A DNA stretch of 64,000 nt from assembly GCA_966211965.1 (NCBI GenBank), contig CBIHON010000010.1, positions 1 to 64,000 of the forward strand. Direction: 5' to 3'. The notes beneath the pieces are model-generated. The model saw only the letters and a program-made list of their open reading frames with translations. It had not been told where the DNA came from and did not search any database. This DNA comes from CBIHON01 sp966211965 (GTDB lineage Bacteria > Pseudomonadota > Gammaproteobacteria > Burkholderiales > Burkholderiaceae_D). Positions 32,001 to 40,748 of this stretch are shown here, piece by piece. Positions within the stretch are counted from its first letter, which is position 1, and each line of letters begins with the position of its first letter. The translations under genes were made by a program, and so were the position numbers.

Positions 32001-32434
32001 GGCAGCTCAGAAACAGGCGAAGCGCGCATGACATTCACGCAATTCGGCTCACTGCCGCGTAGGCAGCTCAGAAAATATTCAGCCACTTTGCGCATGCGGT
32101 GAAGATGCTCACTGCCGCGTAGGCAGCTCAGAAAGCGACCCGGCGAACTCGATCCATATCGATTCGGCTCACTGCCGCGTAGGCAGCTCAGAAAAGACGG
32201 GAAACAGTTGTTTATGCTCGGTGGGGGCTCACTGCCGCGTAGGCAGCTCAGAAAAGCCGCCGGCAGCAGCTTGGCGTCATGAATGGGCTCACTACCGCGT
32301 AGGCAGCTCAGAAATCAATCATCGCTTGCATCGCTTCGATGGCATCGCTCACTGCCGCGTAGGCAGCTCAGAAAGTAGAGTGCACGCGAGAATGCGCCAA
32401 TCGTGGGCTCACTGCCGCGTAGGCAGCTCAGAAA
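26095..32434 (+). CRISPR. Type I-F CRISPR array, 106 repeats and 105 spacers
   Basis: The repeat is 28 nt, GCTCACTGCCGCGTAGGCAG followed by CTCAGAAA, with a 5-bp stem CTGCC/GGCAG and loop GCGTA. The period is 60. By tracking the repeat phase I count 93 spacers of 32 nt and 12 of 33 nt. All repeats look identical except the one at 32287-32314 (one G to A in the stem region, ACTACC). Two adjacent spacers are identical (31234-31265 and 31294-31325). Because 60 is divisible by three, long repeat-encoded frames appear on both strands; they are not genes. Confidence 0.99.
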
Positions 32435-32466
32435 TAAGCAAGCTTTAGCTAAGCCCTTGCCTGATG

Positions 32467-32494
32467 GCTTACTGTGGATGCGGCTTGGATTTGA
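32467..32494 (+). repeat. Degenerate terminal CRISPR repeat
   Basis: Exactly 32 nt after the last full repeat, GCTTACTG matches 7 of the first 8 repeat bases, then the similarity fades. This is the usual decayed leader-distal repeat and confirms array orientation. Confidence 0.7.
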
Positions 32495-32522
32495 GGTATC
32501 TTCCACGGGATGGGCGAATCGC

Positions 32523-32578
32523 AGGATGGATGAAACCCATTATGATCAACCGTACACATGATGGGTTTCACCCATCCT
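32523..32578. repeat. Palindromic repeat (GGATGG...CCATCC family)
   Basis: The arms AGGATGGATGAAACCCAT and ATGGGTTTCACCCATCCT flank TATGATCAACCGTACACATG. A near copy lies at 39096-39166, so this is a dispersed family. Confidence 0.75.
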
Positions 32579-32624
32579 ACGAAAACACACATTCTTATTG
32601 TCTATATCGCAATCAAGCTGCATC

Positions 32625-32652
32625 TCTCACTGCCGTGTAGGCAGTTCAAAAG
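32625..32652 (+). repeat. Orphan degenerate CRISPR repeat beyond the array
   Basis: The 28 nt match the array repeat at 23 positions; the hairpin is intact as CTGCC-GTGTA-GGCAG, but the handle is altered to TTCAAAAG. It is 158 nt past the terminal degenerate repeat, out of the 60-nt register, and has no partner repeat one spacer away. The loop GTGTA equals that of the common I-F repeat consensus. Confidence 0.75.
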
Positions 32653-32679
32653 AAAGAGGCTCAGGTGAGAGAGGAATAA

Positions 32680-33399
32680 TTATTCATTGGCAACCAACCC
32701 AACCTCCACCCGCCGATTCCGCTTCCCCTCACTCCGTATCTTCAACACCCGTATTCCCCCAATCTCGGCAATATTCCCCACATGCGTCCCCCCGCAAGGC
32801 TGCAGGTCAATGCCCGGAATACTCAGCAATCGAACCCGTCCCGCGCCGCGCGGCGGTTGCACGCTCATGGTCTTGACCAGTTCCGGCCGGGCGTCCAGTT
32901 CTTCGTCGGTGATCCACACGGTTTCCGTCCGGACCGCGCGGGCGATCAGTGCGTTGGCCTCCTGTTCGATTTTCGCTGCGTCGAGCAGGCTCATGTCGAT
33001 GTCGAAATCGAGGCGGGCCTTGTCGGGTGAGATGCTGCCGCCGGTGACCGGGGCCACGACCACGCAGGACAATACGTGCAGGGCGGTGTGCAGGCGCATC
33101 ATCGCGTACCGGCGTTCCCAGTCGAGTTCCAGCGTGAGCTTTTCGCCCGGTTCCGGCAGCGGCATGCCGGGCGCGGGGATGTGCAGCACGCTGTCGATCG
33201 CATTGCCCTTGCGGGTGTCGGCGATGACGATGCGTTCGCCGTTGGCGCGCAGCAGCGTGCCGCTGTCGCCCAATTGCCCGCCGCCCAGCGGATAGAAAAT
33301 GGTGCGGTCGAGTTCGATGCCGGTGTCATGGAGCGCGACGACTTGCGCGCTTGCGGTTTTCATATAGGCGTCGTCTCTGAATAGAAGTTCGGTGCTCAT
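32680..33399 (-). CDS. Alanyl-tRNA editing protein AlaX
   Basis: This 239-aa stand-alone editing domain hydrolyses mischarged Ser- or Gly-tRNA-Ala. The zinc-binding motifs are HxxxH (LHTALH, His104 and His108) and CxxxH (CGGTH, Cys202 and His206). FYPLGGGQLGDSG near residue 40 is the Gly-rich motif found in AlaRS-linked and AlaX editing domains. It is monocistronic, immediately next to the CRISPR array end, and convergent with it. Confidence 0.93.
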   Translation of the reverse strand: MSTELLFRDDAYMKTASAQVVALHDTGIELDRTIFYPLGGGQLGDSGTLLRANGERIVIADTRKGNAIDSVLHIPAPGMPLPEPGEKLTLELDWERRYAMMRLHTALHVLSCVVVAPVTGGSISPDKARLDFDIDMSLLDAAKIEQEANALIARAVRTETVWITDEELDARPELVKTMSVQPPRGAGRVRLLSIPGIDLQPCGGTHVGNIAEIGGIRVLKIRSEGKRNRRVEVGLVANE

Positions 33400-33660
33400 G
33401 GCGGAGTCCTTTTGCTGTTGATTCGGCTGTGCTTGTGCGGGCGCCGTCGGAGATTGTTGCGATGGAAGTGTACCCTAGCGGTGGCTGGGAAGCGTGGCAA
33501 AGCAGCGGCGCGGACCGGGCAGGCCGCCATCCAAGGCTTGAGCCATGAACACACGCCGGCTCTGAGAGTTCAACGAATCTTTGTCGAGACGGTAATAAAT
33601 GTAAAATGGAAACAAATTCCGTACGTTGATTTTATTGACCTCTCATTACCTACCTGATTT

Positions 33661-34929
33661 TTGAATTCCACACTTCATTCTTCTTCACAAAAAAGTGAAC
33701 TCCCGATTCTTCTGACCCTGACCGGAGTGCAGCTTACCCACGTCCTCGACTTCATGATAATGATGGCGCTGGGGCCCCAACTGACCCGTTCCCTACATAT
33801 CACGACCAATGAATTCAGCTTGTTGCTGTCGTCCTATACCTTTGCTGCTGCGGCTTCCGGTTTGCTCGCAGCCACCTATATCGACCGCTTCGATCGCCGT
33901 AAATTAATGCTGGTGCTGTATGTGCTGTTCATCCTGGCGACGCTGGGTTGCAGCTTGGCGCCGACCTATTCCGCGTTGCTGTTTGCCCGTGCGACGGCGG
34001 GGGCTTTTGGCGGCATTTTGGGGGCGATGGTGCAGACCATCGTGGCCGATTTGATTCCATTCGCACGGCGGGGCAAGGCGACGGGAATGGTAATGACGGC
34101 GGTTTCGATTGCGAGTGTGGCTGGCGTGCCTCTGGGCTTATTTCTGGCCAATCATATCCCCATGCTCGGTTGGCGCGCGCCGTTTTTCTTTATCGTCCTG
34201 CTGTCCGGCGTGATTTTGTCGATCGGCTATAAACTGCTGCCGAGCTTGACCGGCCACCTGAACCAGCCCCGGCAGGGACATATCCTGACGCGAATCTATA
34301 CAGTGGCGAAAGACCGCCATCATTTGAAAGCATATGCCTTTCTGGCATTGACGGTGACGGCCGGGTTTGCCGTGATTCCGTACATCGCATTGTATGTGAC
34401 TGCCAATGTCGGCATGCCGGAGACGTTCCTCAGTCTCATGTATCTGTGCGGCGGCGCGGCTACCTTTTTCACTTCGCAATTGATCGGCAGGATGGCGGAC
34501 AAGTGCGGGAAGCCGGTCGTGTTCCGCTGGGTTGCATTGGCTTCATTCGGGCCGATCCTGGTTGTCACCCATTTGGCGCCGGCACCTTGGTGGGTGGTGC
34601 TCGCCAGCACAACCCTATTTTTCATCCTGGTACCGGGACGCTTGGTGCCGGGAATGGCGATGGTCAGTGCCGTGGCTTTGCCCCAAGTGCGCGGCACCTT
34701 CATGAGCCTGGCCTCATCACTGCAAATGCTGTCGGTCGGCATGGCGACGCTGATCAGCGGCACGATCATCACGCGCAGCGCCGAAGGGCAGATCCTGCAC
34801 TTCAATATCGTCGGTTATTTTGCGCTTGCCTGCGGAATACTAAGTGTATGGCTGGGCCGTCAATTGCGCGTGGCGCCCGGCCCGGGAGACGGTGCTAAGC
34901 ACGTCGTCAAGGGCTCTTTGAATTCGTAA
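33661..34929 (+). CDS. MFS transporter, DHA1-like efflux family
   Basis: This 422-aa protein has about 12 hydrophobic segments and the loop 2-3 motif region ATYIDRFDRRKLMLVLY, with the conserved Asp-Arg-x-x-Arg-Arg pattern. The PFARRGKATGMVMTAVSIASVAGVPLGLFL segment is typical of sugar/drug efflux (AraJ-like) transporters. The start is TTG 33661 without a clear Shine-Dalgarno; no better in-frame ATG precedes the first membrane segment. Substrate is unknown. Confidence 0.85.
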   Translation: MNSTLHSSSQKSELPILLTLTGVQLTHVLDFMIMMALGPQLTRSLHITTNEFSLLLSSYTFAAAASGLLAATYIDRFDRRKLMLVLYVLFILATLGCSLAPTYSALLFARATAGAFGGILGAMVQTIVADLIPFARRGKATGMVMTAVSIASVAGVPLGLFLANHIPMLGWRAPFFFIVLLSGVILSIGYKLLPSLTGHLNQPRQGHILTRIYTVAKDRHHLKAYAFLALTVTAGFAVIPYIALYVTANVGMPETFLSLMYLCGGAATFFTSQLIGRMADKCGKPVVFRWVALASFGPILVVTHLAPAPWWVVLASTTLFFILVPGRLVPGMAMVSAVALPQVRGTFMSLASSLQMLSVGMATLISGTIITRSAEGQILHFNIVGYFALACGILSVWLGRQLRVAPGPGDGAKHVVKGSLNS

Positions 34930-35060
34930 TGATTGCCAACCGGCCTCTCCCTCTCCCACAAGCGGGGGAGGAAGAAGCTGTTTTGTGATGAGCAGCTAAA
35001 CCAAACAGCATGGCCTACGAAAAATACGAAAAAGGCCGGGCATTGTTTAACGGAAGCGTT

Positions 35061-35594
35061 CTACTGAGCGCGGCTGACAAGAAGGAATGAAGATAGAAAC
35101 CAGGTCTTTCCGCTATCGTAACTAAGCCTGCGTTCCCATTTGAAGGCGTCCTGCTCGATGTCGAAAAAACGTATGCGGTGTTGAGAGATGCGTCCGTCCG
35201 CTTCCTTGTTTTCGGCGCTGAGATGCATTTCCCCATCAACCAGATGTCCAAACCATTTGCCGCTGAGGGAAGGCTGAAATGCGGCGAGGCCTGCCATTTC
35301 CCATCTGTTTGTACGGGACGAGTAGGTTCTCAGCGTCACGAACGAGGCCGCTTCCTCGCCTGAAGGCAGGCAGAGGGTGAGGTCATCCAGGACCATGCGC
35401 CTGTCGTGCAGATATTCGGCGTGCCAAGTGCCGCCGTATTTATGCAGCAATTTGCCGTCTTCTCCATATCGGCTGCAGTCCACTGTCCAGCGGCCTATGA
35501 GAAAGTCGAATTGAAGGCATTCTTCCGTGGCGCCTCGCATGTAATTGACGATTTCCGGTGGAAGTTGGGCAAGCTTATGCTCCGTAGTTGTCAC
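35061..35594 (-). CDS. Conserved hypothetical protein, DUF1579-like
   Basis: This 177-aa soluble protein carries ECLQFDFLIGRWTVDCSRY, similar to the FDFxxGxW motif of the DUF1579-type lipocalin-like family, and a regular beta-rich pattern after it. No signal peptide. GGAG lies upstream of the start. Function unknown. The flanking 34930-35060 carries a short hairpin of the CCTCTCCC family. Confidence 0.6.
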   Translation of the reverse strand: MTTTEHKLAQLPPEIVNYMRGATEECLQFDFLIGRWTVDCSRYGEDGKLLHKYGGTWHAEYLHDRRMVLDDLTLCLPSGEEAASFVTLRTYSSRTNRWEMAGLAAFQPSLSGKWFGHLVDGEMHLSAENKEADGRISQHRIRFFDIEQDAFKWERRLSYDSGKTWFLSSFLLVSRAQ

Positions 35595-35863
35595 TGCAAT
35601 CTCCTTATTATGATGGCATGTTGTTGGTAGGAAAGGCGGTGCTCGGTTGACGGATTATAAAGCAAGTCATTTCTCACTCCGGGACGGAAGTTTAGAGGCT
35701 TTAATGCCGGGAATCCGAAAGCCATGCTTCACCCTTGCCCGCACGCCTGTCGGACAACAATCCGGGCGTGCTCCCGAATGGGTAGGTTCTGAATGCATTC
35801 CATGGCCGGGGCGCGATGCGATTCGGGTAAAATTGCAGTTCCCTTTATCCCGGCAAGCACCCG

Positions 35864-37825
35864 ATGTCTTATCAAGTTCTGGCCCGCAAGTATCGCCCCA
35901 AGAGTTTCGACACCCTGGTCGGGCAAGAGCACGTCGTGCGGGCGCTGACCCATGCGCTGGAAAACAAGCGCTTGCATCATGCCTACCTGTTCACCGGGAC
36001 GCGCGGTGTCGGCAAGACGACGCTGTCGCGCATCCTGGCCAAATCCTTCAATTGCGTCGGCGCGGACGGCAGCGGCGGCATCACGGCCCAGCCTTGTGGC
36101 GTGTGCGAGGCATGTGTCGCGATCGATGCGGGGCGCTTTGTCGATTACATCGAGATGGATGCGGCGTCCAACCGCGGCGTCGACGAGATGGCGCAGTTGC
36201 TGGAGCAGGCGGTGTATGCGCCGTCCAATGCGCGCTTCAAGGTCTACATGATCGACGAAGTCCACATGCTCACCAACCACGCCTTCAACTCGATGCTGAA
36301 GACGCTGGAAGAACCGCCGGAACACGTCAAGTTCATCCTCGCCACCACCGATCCGCAAAAAATTCCCGTCACCGTGCTGTCGCGCTGCCTGCAATTCAAT
36401 CTGAAGCAGATGCCGCCCGGCCATATCGTTTCGCATCTCGACAATATCCTCGGCCAGGAAGGCATCGAGTTTGAAACGCCGGCGCTGCGCTTGCTGGCGC
36501 AAGGCGCGCATGGCTCGATGCGCGATGCGCTGTCCTTGACCGATCAGGCCATCGCGTATGCGGCCGGCAGGGTCACGCTCGAGGCGGTGCAGGGCATGCT
36601 GGGCGCGCTTGACCAGTCTTTCCTGGTGCGTCTCTTGGATGCGCTGGCGGCCAAGGATGGCGCCGCTTTGCTGGCGGTCGCCGATGAGATGGCGACGCGC
36701 AGCCTGTCGTACAACGCGGCCTTGCAAGACCTCGCCACGCTGCTGCACCGGATCGCCTTGGCGCAGTCGGTGCCGGCCGCGGTGGCCGACGATCTGCCGG
36801 AGCGTGAAGACATCGTGCGGCTGGCAGGGGTGTTCGATGCGGAAGAGGTGCAACTGTTTTACCAGATCGCGGTGCACGGGCGCAATGAGCTGGGGCTGGC
36901 GCCGGATGAATATGCCGGCTTCTCGATGACCTTGTTGCGCATGCTGGCTTTCCGGCCGGGCATGGGCGGGGCGGAGGCCAAGCCGGCGGCGCCCGTTGCG
37001 CTCGCCGCCGCCGTGCCTGCCGCTCCGGCAGCGCGCTTGAGCGCGGCGCCGCAAGCCGTGGCGTCTGCCCCCGCAGCCGCACGCCCGACGGCCGGACTCA
37101 GTCCTGCGCGCGCTGCGCTGGAAGCCGCGCGCGGCGGCGCCAAACCGTCGCCGGCTGCGGTGATGACGGCGGCCCGCGCGGGCAATGCGGTGCCGGCGCC
37201 GGCGTCCGCGCCGCCGTGGGAAGAGGACTTGCCTGCGGTGGATGCGCGCGATGCTGCGGCGTTTTCCGAACCCGAGGCTCAAAAAAAAACTGAAGCGCCC
37301 AGGGCTGACAATGTGCTCGACATCAGCTCGGCGGCAGCGTTGCAAGCGTCGCCGGCAAATGTCGCGCCTGTCGCGCCTGTCGCGCCGGCTCCCGCCGCAC
37401 CGCCTCCCCGGCCTGCCATTCTTCAGCCCGTTCCGGCACTGAACTGGGACGGCAACTGGCCGCTGCTGGCCGGCTCCCTGCCGGTGCGCGGCGTGGCGCA
37501 GCAACTGGCGCAGCAGAGCGAACTGCTCGGTTGCGAGAGCCACGGCGACAGCGCGCAGTTTCATTTGCGCGTGGCGGTCGAGACCTTGCTGTCGGCCGGC
37601 AGCGTCGACAAACTGGCGGGCGCCTTGTCCGACCATTTCGGCGTGCCGGTGCGGGTCAGCACCGAGGTCGGCGCCGTCGAACAGACCGCCAATGCGCGCA
37701 TGCTGGCCGAGCGCGCAGCGCGCCAGCGCGAAGCGGAAGAAACCATGCAGAACGATCCTTTCGTGCAGACGCTGATGCGCGAATTCGGCGCGACCATCGT
37801 GCCCGGCTCGATCAAACCTATTTGA
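35864..37825 (+). CDS. dnaX: DNA polymerase III tau/gamma subunit
   Basis: This 653-aa clamp-loader ATPase begins MSYQVLARKYRPKSFDTLVGQEHVVRAL. It has Walker A GTRGVGKTTL, a zinc module with C(9)CxxC (NCVGADGSGGITAQPCGVCEAC), Walker B VYMIDEVHML, and the SRC motif LSRCLQFNL. An Ala/Pro-rich linker separates the ATPase from the C-terminal tau domain (WPLLAGSLPVRGVAQQL...). The linker contains a slippery A9 run (see next entry), which likely yields a short gamma form of about 475 aa. It is followed by ybaB and recR, the usual order. Confidence 0.97.
   Translation: MSYQVLARKYRPKSFDTLVGQEHVVRALTHALENKRLHHAYLFTGTRGVGKTTLSRILAKSFNCVGADGSGGITAQPCGVCEACVAIDAGRFVDYIEMDAASNRGVDEMAQLLEQAVYAPSNARFKVYMIDEVHMLTNHAFNSMLKTLEEPPEHVKFILATTDPQKIPVTVLSRCLQFNLKQMPPGHIVSHLDNILGQEGIEFETPALRLLAQGAHGSMRDALSLTDQAIAYAAGRVTLEAVQGMLGALDQSFLVRLLDALAAKDGAALLAVADEMATRSLSYNAALQDLATLLHRIALAQSVPAAVADDLPEREDIVRLAGVFDAEEVQLFYQIAVHGRNELGLAPDEYAGFSMTLLRMLAFRPGMGGAEAKPAAPVALAAAVPAAPAARLSAAPQAVASAPAAARPTAGLSPARAALEAARGGAKPSPAAVMTAARAGNAVPAPASAPPWEEDLPAVDARDAAAFSEPEAQKKTEAPRADNVLDISSAAALQASPANVAPVAPVAPAPAAPPPRPAILQPVPALNWDGNWPLLAGSLPVRGVAQQLAQQSELLGCESHGDSAQFHLRVAVETLLSAGSVDKLAGALSDHFGVPVRVSTEVGAVEQTANARMLAERAARQREAEETMQNDPFVQTLMREFGATIVPGSIKPI
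37281..37293 (+). promoter_or_regulatory. dnaX slippery site producing gamma
   Basis: Nine A's (37281-37289) are read as CAA AAA AAA ACT in frame. A -1 slip, or transcriptional slippage, gives AAC TGA, so the short product stops at 37293. This parallels the E. coli dnaX A AAA AAG site, where a -1 shift leads to stop within a codon or two. Confidence 0.75.
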
Positions 37826-37853
37826 ATTTGTTTATCCCAGAAGGAGTATGACC

Positions 37854-38180
37854 ATGATGAAGAACCAATTGGCCGGCATGATGAAGCAGGCGCAGGCAAT
37901 GCAGGACAACATGAGAAAGATGCAGGAGCAATTGGCATCGATTGAAGTGGAAGGCCAGTCCGGCGCCGGCATGGTGAAGATCGTGATGACTTGCAAGAAT
38001 GATGTCAAGCGCGTATCGATCGACCCTTCGCTGCTGGCCGACGACAAGGACATGCTGGAAGACCTGGTGGCCGCCGCCTTCAACGATGCGGTGCGCAAGG
38101 CCGAAGCCACCACCCAGGAAAAAATGAGCAGCCTGACGGCGGGGATGCCGTTGCCGCCGGGGTTCAAGCTGCCGTTTTAA
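37854..38180 (+). CDS. YbaB/EbfC family nucleoid-associated protein
   Basis: This 108-aa protein starts MMKNQLAGMMKQAQAMQDNMRKMQEQLA, the family signature. It forms dimers and binds DNA, and is regularly encoded between dnaX and recR. An ATG at 37848 is only 1 nt from AAGGAG (37841-37846); the ATG at 37854 has 7-nt spacing and gives the family N terminus. Confidence 0.95.
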   Translation: MMKNQLAGMMKQAQAMQDNMRKMQEQLASIEVEGQSGAGMVKIVMTCKNDVKRVSIDPSLLADDKDMLEDLVAAAFNDAVRKAEATTQEKMSSLTAGMPLPPGFKLPF

Positions 38181-38249
38181 GGCGGTCGGACAGCGGAGCC
38201 GGCAAATGGTGCAAGGCGCCGTCGCCGTTGAATACGATAGAAATCCGGA

Positions 38250-38335
38250 ACATGGACGCAGCGTGCGCCGTGCGCACGATTCCGTACGGTTCCGGTATCG
38301 TGCAGTGCTGTTTCGTGCGCACAGCGCATGCTACG
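38250..38335. repeat. Dispersed GTGCGC palindromes before recR
   Basis: CGCAGCGTGCGCCGTGCGCACG and, about 50 bp on, CGTGCGCACAGCGCATGCTACG are inverted copies of one motif. Related copies occur at about 11058, 11937 and 41810. The 207-bp ybaB-recR gap holds no gene. Confidence 0.55.
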
Positions 38336-38387
38336 GCGCCTTCGCTGCCATGCCCAAGAACCGATTTACATTTTCCGATAGCTTCAA

Positions 38388-38984
38388 TTGAAATCACCCT
38401 CCAGCCTGGAATTCCTCACTGAAGCCTTGCGCCGTCTTCCCGGCGTGGGGCCGAAGTCGGCGCAGCGCATGGCGTATCACCTGATACAGCACGACCGCGA
38501 AGGCGCGACCATGCTCGGGCACGCCTTGTCGCAGGCGGTTGCCAAAATCCAGCACTGCGCCTTGTGCAATACCTTCACCGAAAAAGAGGTATGCGAAACC
38601 TGCGTCGATACGGAGCGCGACGCATCGCTGCTCTGTGTCGTGGAGACGCCGAGCGATCAGTTGATGATCGAGCAGACCATGACTTTCAAGGGTTTGTATT
38701 TCGTGCTGATGGGACATCTGTCGCCGCTCGACGGCGTCGGCCCCAAGGATATCCATCTCGACAAGCTGATCGCACGCGCCACTGACGGCCGGGTGCAGGA
38801 AGTGGTGCTGGCGACCAATTTCACCAATGAAGGCGAGGCGACCGCGCATTACATCAGCGAGACGCTGAAGGCGCGCGGCCTGAAGGTGAGCCGGCTGGCG
38901 CGCGGCGTGCCGGTGGGGGGCGAACTGGAGTATGTGGACGCGGGGACGATTGCGCGGGCGATGCTGGATCGGCGGTCGACGTAG
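38388..38984 (+). CDS. recR: Recombination protein RecR
   Basis: This 198-aa RecR acts with RecF and RecO in gap repair and RecA loading. It has the HhH motif RRLPGVGPKSAQRMAYHL, a four-cysteine zinc finger (CALCNTFTEKEVCETC) and a Toprim domain (LLCVVETPSDQLMIEQTMTFKGLYFVLMG). The start is TTG 38388 (MKSPSSLEFLTEALRRL), which matches the family N terminus; no ATG is closer. Confidence 0.95.
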   Translation: MKSPSSLEFLTEALRRLPGVGPKSAQRMAYHLIQHDREGATMLGHALSQAVAKIQHCALCNTFTEKEVCETCVDTERDASLLCVVETPSDQLMIEQTMTFKGLYFVLMGHLSPLDGVGPKDIHLDKLIARATDGRVQEVVLATNFTNEGEATAHYISETLKARGLKVSRLARGVPVGGELEYVDAGTIARAMLDRRST

Positions 38985-39006
38985 ACGCAATCCGTAGCAG
39001 TTTGGG

Positions 39007-39037
39007 AGTTCCCTCTCCCGCGAGGGGAGAGGGAACT
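39007..39037 (+). terminator. Hairpin after recR
   Basis: AGTTCCCTCTCCC/GGGAGAGGGAACT forms a 13-bp stem with a 5-nt loop, 22 bp after the recR stop. There is no T-tract. It belongs to the same CCCTCTCCC family as other hairpins here and may act as a transcript 3' end. Confidence 0.5.
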
Positions 39038-39095
39038 GAGGCGCCGTTGCTTCACTGTCGGCACTTGCACAAAAACTGGACGAATCAGACACGTT

Positions 39096-39166
39096 GGATG
39101 GGTGAAACCCATCATGATCAGCCGTACACATGATGGGTTTCACTGCGGCAGCCCCACCCATGCTAC
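39096..39166. repeat. Second copy of the GGATGG palindrome, interrupted
   Basis: It is nearly identical to 32523-32578 for the left arm and centre (GGTGAAACCCATCATGATCA, CCGTACACATGATGGGTTTCA). The right arm is interrupted by about 14 bp before CCCATGC. Confidence 0.7.
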
Positions 39167-39393
39167 GTTGATCCGCTCCCTCCCGAAAATTGAAGGCTGA
39201 CGGAACGTTGGTTAGATAGGGCAAGTGAGTCCCGTGCTGTTTCTGTGGCAGGCGTACCGCGCGGGTTTTGCAGTCCTACGATTTAAAGCGGTGTCCGCGG
39301 ATGATGCAGCTTGAAATACGGCGCGATGTAATCTGCGCCAATCTGCATCATCTGCGGACAAAGAGATTTTGTGTTTATCGCCCGATACCGAAC

Positions 39394-40611
39394 ATGACCC
39401 AACCAAGCTCCTCCGGCCCTCTGGCCGGCATCAAAGTCCTCGAACTCGGCACCCTGATCGCCGGCCCATTCTGCTCCCGCATGCTGGCCGAATTCGGCGC
39501 CGACGTGATCAAGATCGAATCGCCCGAAGGCGGCGATCCGATCCGCCAATGGCGCGTCCTGAAAGACGGCACCTCGCTCTGGTGGTCGGTCCAGTCGCGC
39601 AACAAGAAGAGCGTCACGCTCAACATGAAAGATCCGCGCGGCCAGGAGATCGCGAAGAAGCTGGCGCTCGAGGCCGACATCATCATCGAGAATTACCGCC
39701 CCGGCGTGCTGGAAAAATGGAATCTCGGCTACGAAGACCTGAAGGCCGCAAATCCCGCGACCATCATGGTGCGCCTGTCCGGCTATGGCCAGACCGGACC
39801 GCTGAAGGATTTGCCCGGCTTCGGCGCCATCGGCGAATCGATGGGCGGGATGCGCTACGTCTCCGGCTTTCCGGACCGGCCGCCGCTGCGCATCGGCATT
39901 TCGATCGGCGATTCGGTCGCGGCTTTGCACGGCGTGATCGGCGCGATGATGGCCTTGCGCCATCGCGACGTCACCGGCGGACGCGGGAAGGGCCAGGGCC
40001 AGATGATCGATGTCGCGCTGTACGAGGCGGTGTTCAACATGATGGAATCGCTGGTGCTGGAGTACGACCACGCCGGCGTGGTGCGCGAGCGTACCGGCGG
40101 CGCCTTGCCCGGAATCGTGCCGTCGAATACGTACACGACGCAGGAAGGCGCGAACATCGTCATTGCCGGCAATGGCGACGCGATTTTCAAGCGCCTGATG
40201 ATCGCGATCGGCCGTCGGGATATGGCCGACGACCCGCAACTGGCGCGCAACGATGGACGTGTGCCGCGCACCGCCGAGATCGATGCGGCGATCCAGGATT
40301 GGTGCAGCACGCAAACCATTGACCGCGCGCTGGAAATCCTGAAGGAAGCGGATGTCCCGGTCGGCAAGATCTATTCGGTGAAGGACATGATGACCGATCC
40401 GCATTTCCTGGCGCGGAAGATGTTCGAGCAGCATGCTTTCCCGGACGGCACGCCGATCAAGCTGCCGGCCATTACGCCCAAGCTGTCGGAGACGCCGGGC
40501 GAGACCAAGTGGCTGGGGCCGGGGCTGGGAGAACATAACGATGAGGTGCTGAAGGCGCTGGGGTATGATGAGGCACAGATTGCGCAGTTGCGAAGCGAGC
40601 GGGTGATTTAA
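39394..40611 (+). CDS. CaiB/BaiF family CoA-transferase (class III)
   Basis: This 405-aa class III CoA-transferase moves CoA between carboxylic acids such as formyl/oxalyl, carnitine or succinyl substrates. The motifs LAGIKVLELGTLIAGPFCSRMLAEFGADVIKIE and GDPIRQWR mark the family; the expected catalytic Asp is in the NMKDPRGQEIAKKLA-IIENYRPGVLEKWNLGY-GFGAIGESMGGMR stretch. The frame is open from 39268, but the family start is ATG 39394. It is followed closely by an ABC importer, hinting at a shared organic-acid substrate. Confidence 0.9.
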   Translation: MTQPSSSGPLAGIKVLELGTLIAGPFCSRMLAEFGADVIKIESPEGGDPIRQWRVLKDGTSLWWSVQSRNKKSVTLNMKDPRGQEIAKKLALEADIIIENYRPGVLEKWNLGYEDLKAANPATIMVRLSGYGQTGPLKDLPGFGAIGESMGGMRYVSGFPDRPPLRIGISIGDSVAALHGVIGAMMALRHRDVTGGRGKGQGQMIDVALYEAVFNMMESLVLEYDHAGVVRERTGGALPGIVPSNTYTTQEGANIVIAGNGDAIFKRLMIAIGRRDMADDPQLARNDGRVPRTAEIDAAIQDWCSTQTIDRALEILKEADVPVGKIYSVKDMMTDPHFLARKMFEQHAFPDGTPIKLPAITPKLSETPGETKWLGPGLGEHNDEVLKALGYDEAQIAQLRSERVI

Positions 40612-40622
40612 GGGCGATGTGC

Positions 40623-40660
40623 TTTTCTCCCTTCTCCCGTTTGCGGGAGAAGGGAGAAAA
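40623..40660. terminator. 17-bp perfect hairpin after the CoA-transferase
   Basis: TTTTCTCCCTTCTCCCG and its complement flank a TTTG loop. It starts 12 bp after the stop codon. A run of A/T pairs at the base lets it serve as a bidirectional terminator; it also belongs to the CTCTCCC repeat group. Confidence 0.6.
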
Positions 40661-40748
40661 CGTATCGATTGGATCAGTCGCCCAAATCCTGGGCGAGCCA
40701 TGTAGAAAAGCACATAAAGCACGCAAATCAAATAAAAAAGGAGACTCC

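Noticed and set aside
26016..32448. Many open frames across 26-32 kb with repeated peptides such as SLPRRQLRK, AHCRVGSSE and FLSCLRGSE
   Set aside because: They are translations of the CRISPR repeat; the 60-nt period keeps frames open. No start signals or codon pattern of genes.
35595..35863. Possible 4.5S/SRP RNA before dnaX
   Set aside because: The conserved GGAAGNAGCA-type core was not found on either strand.
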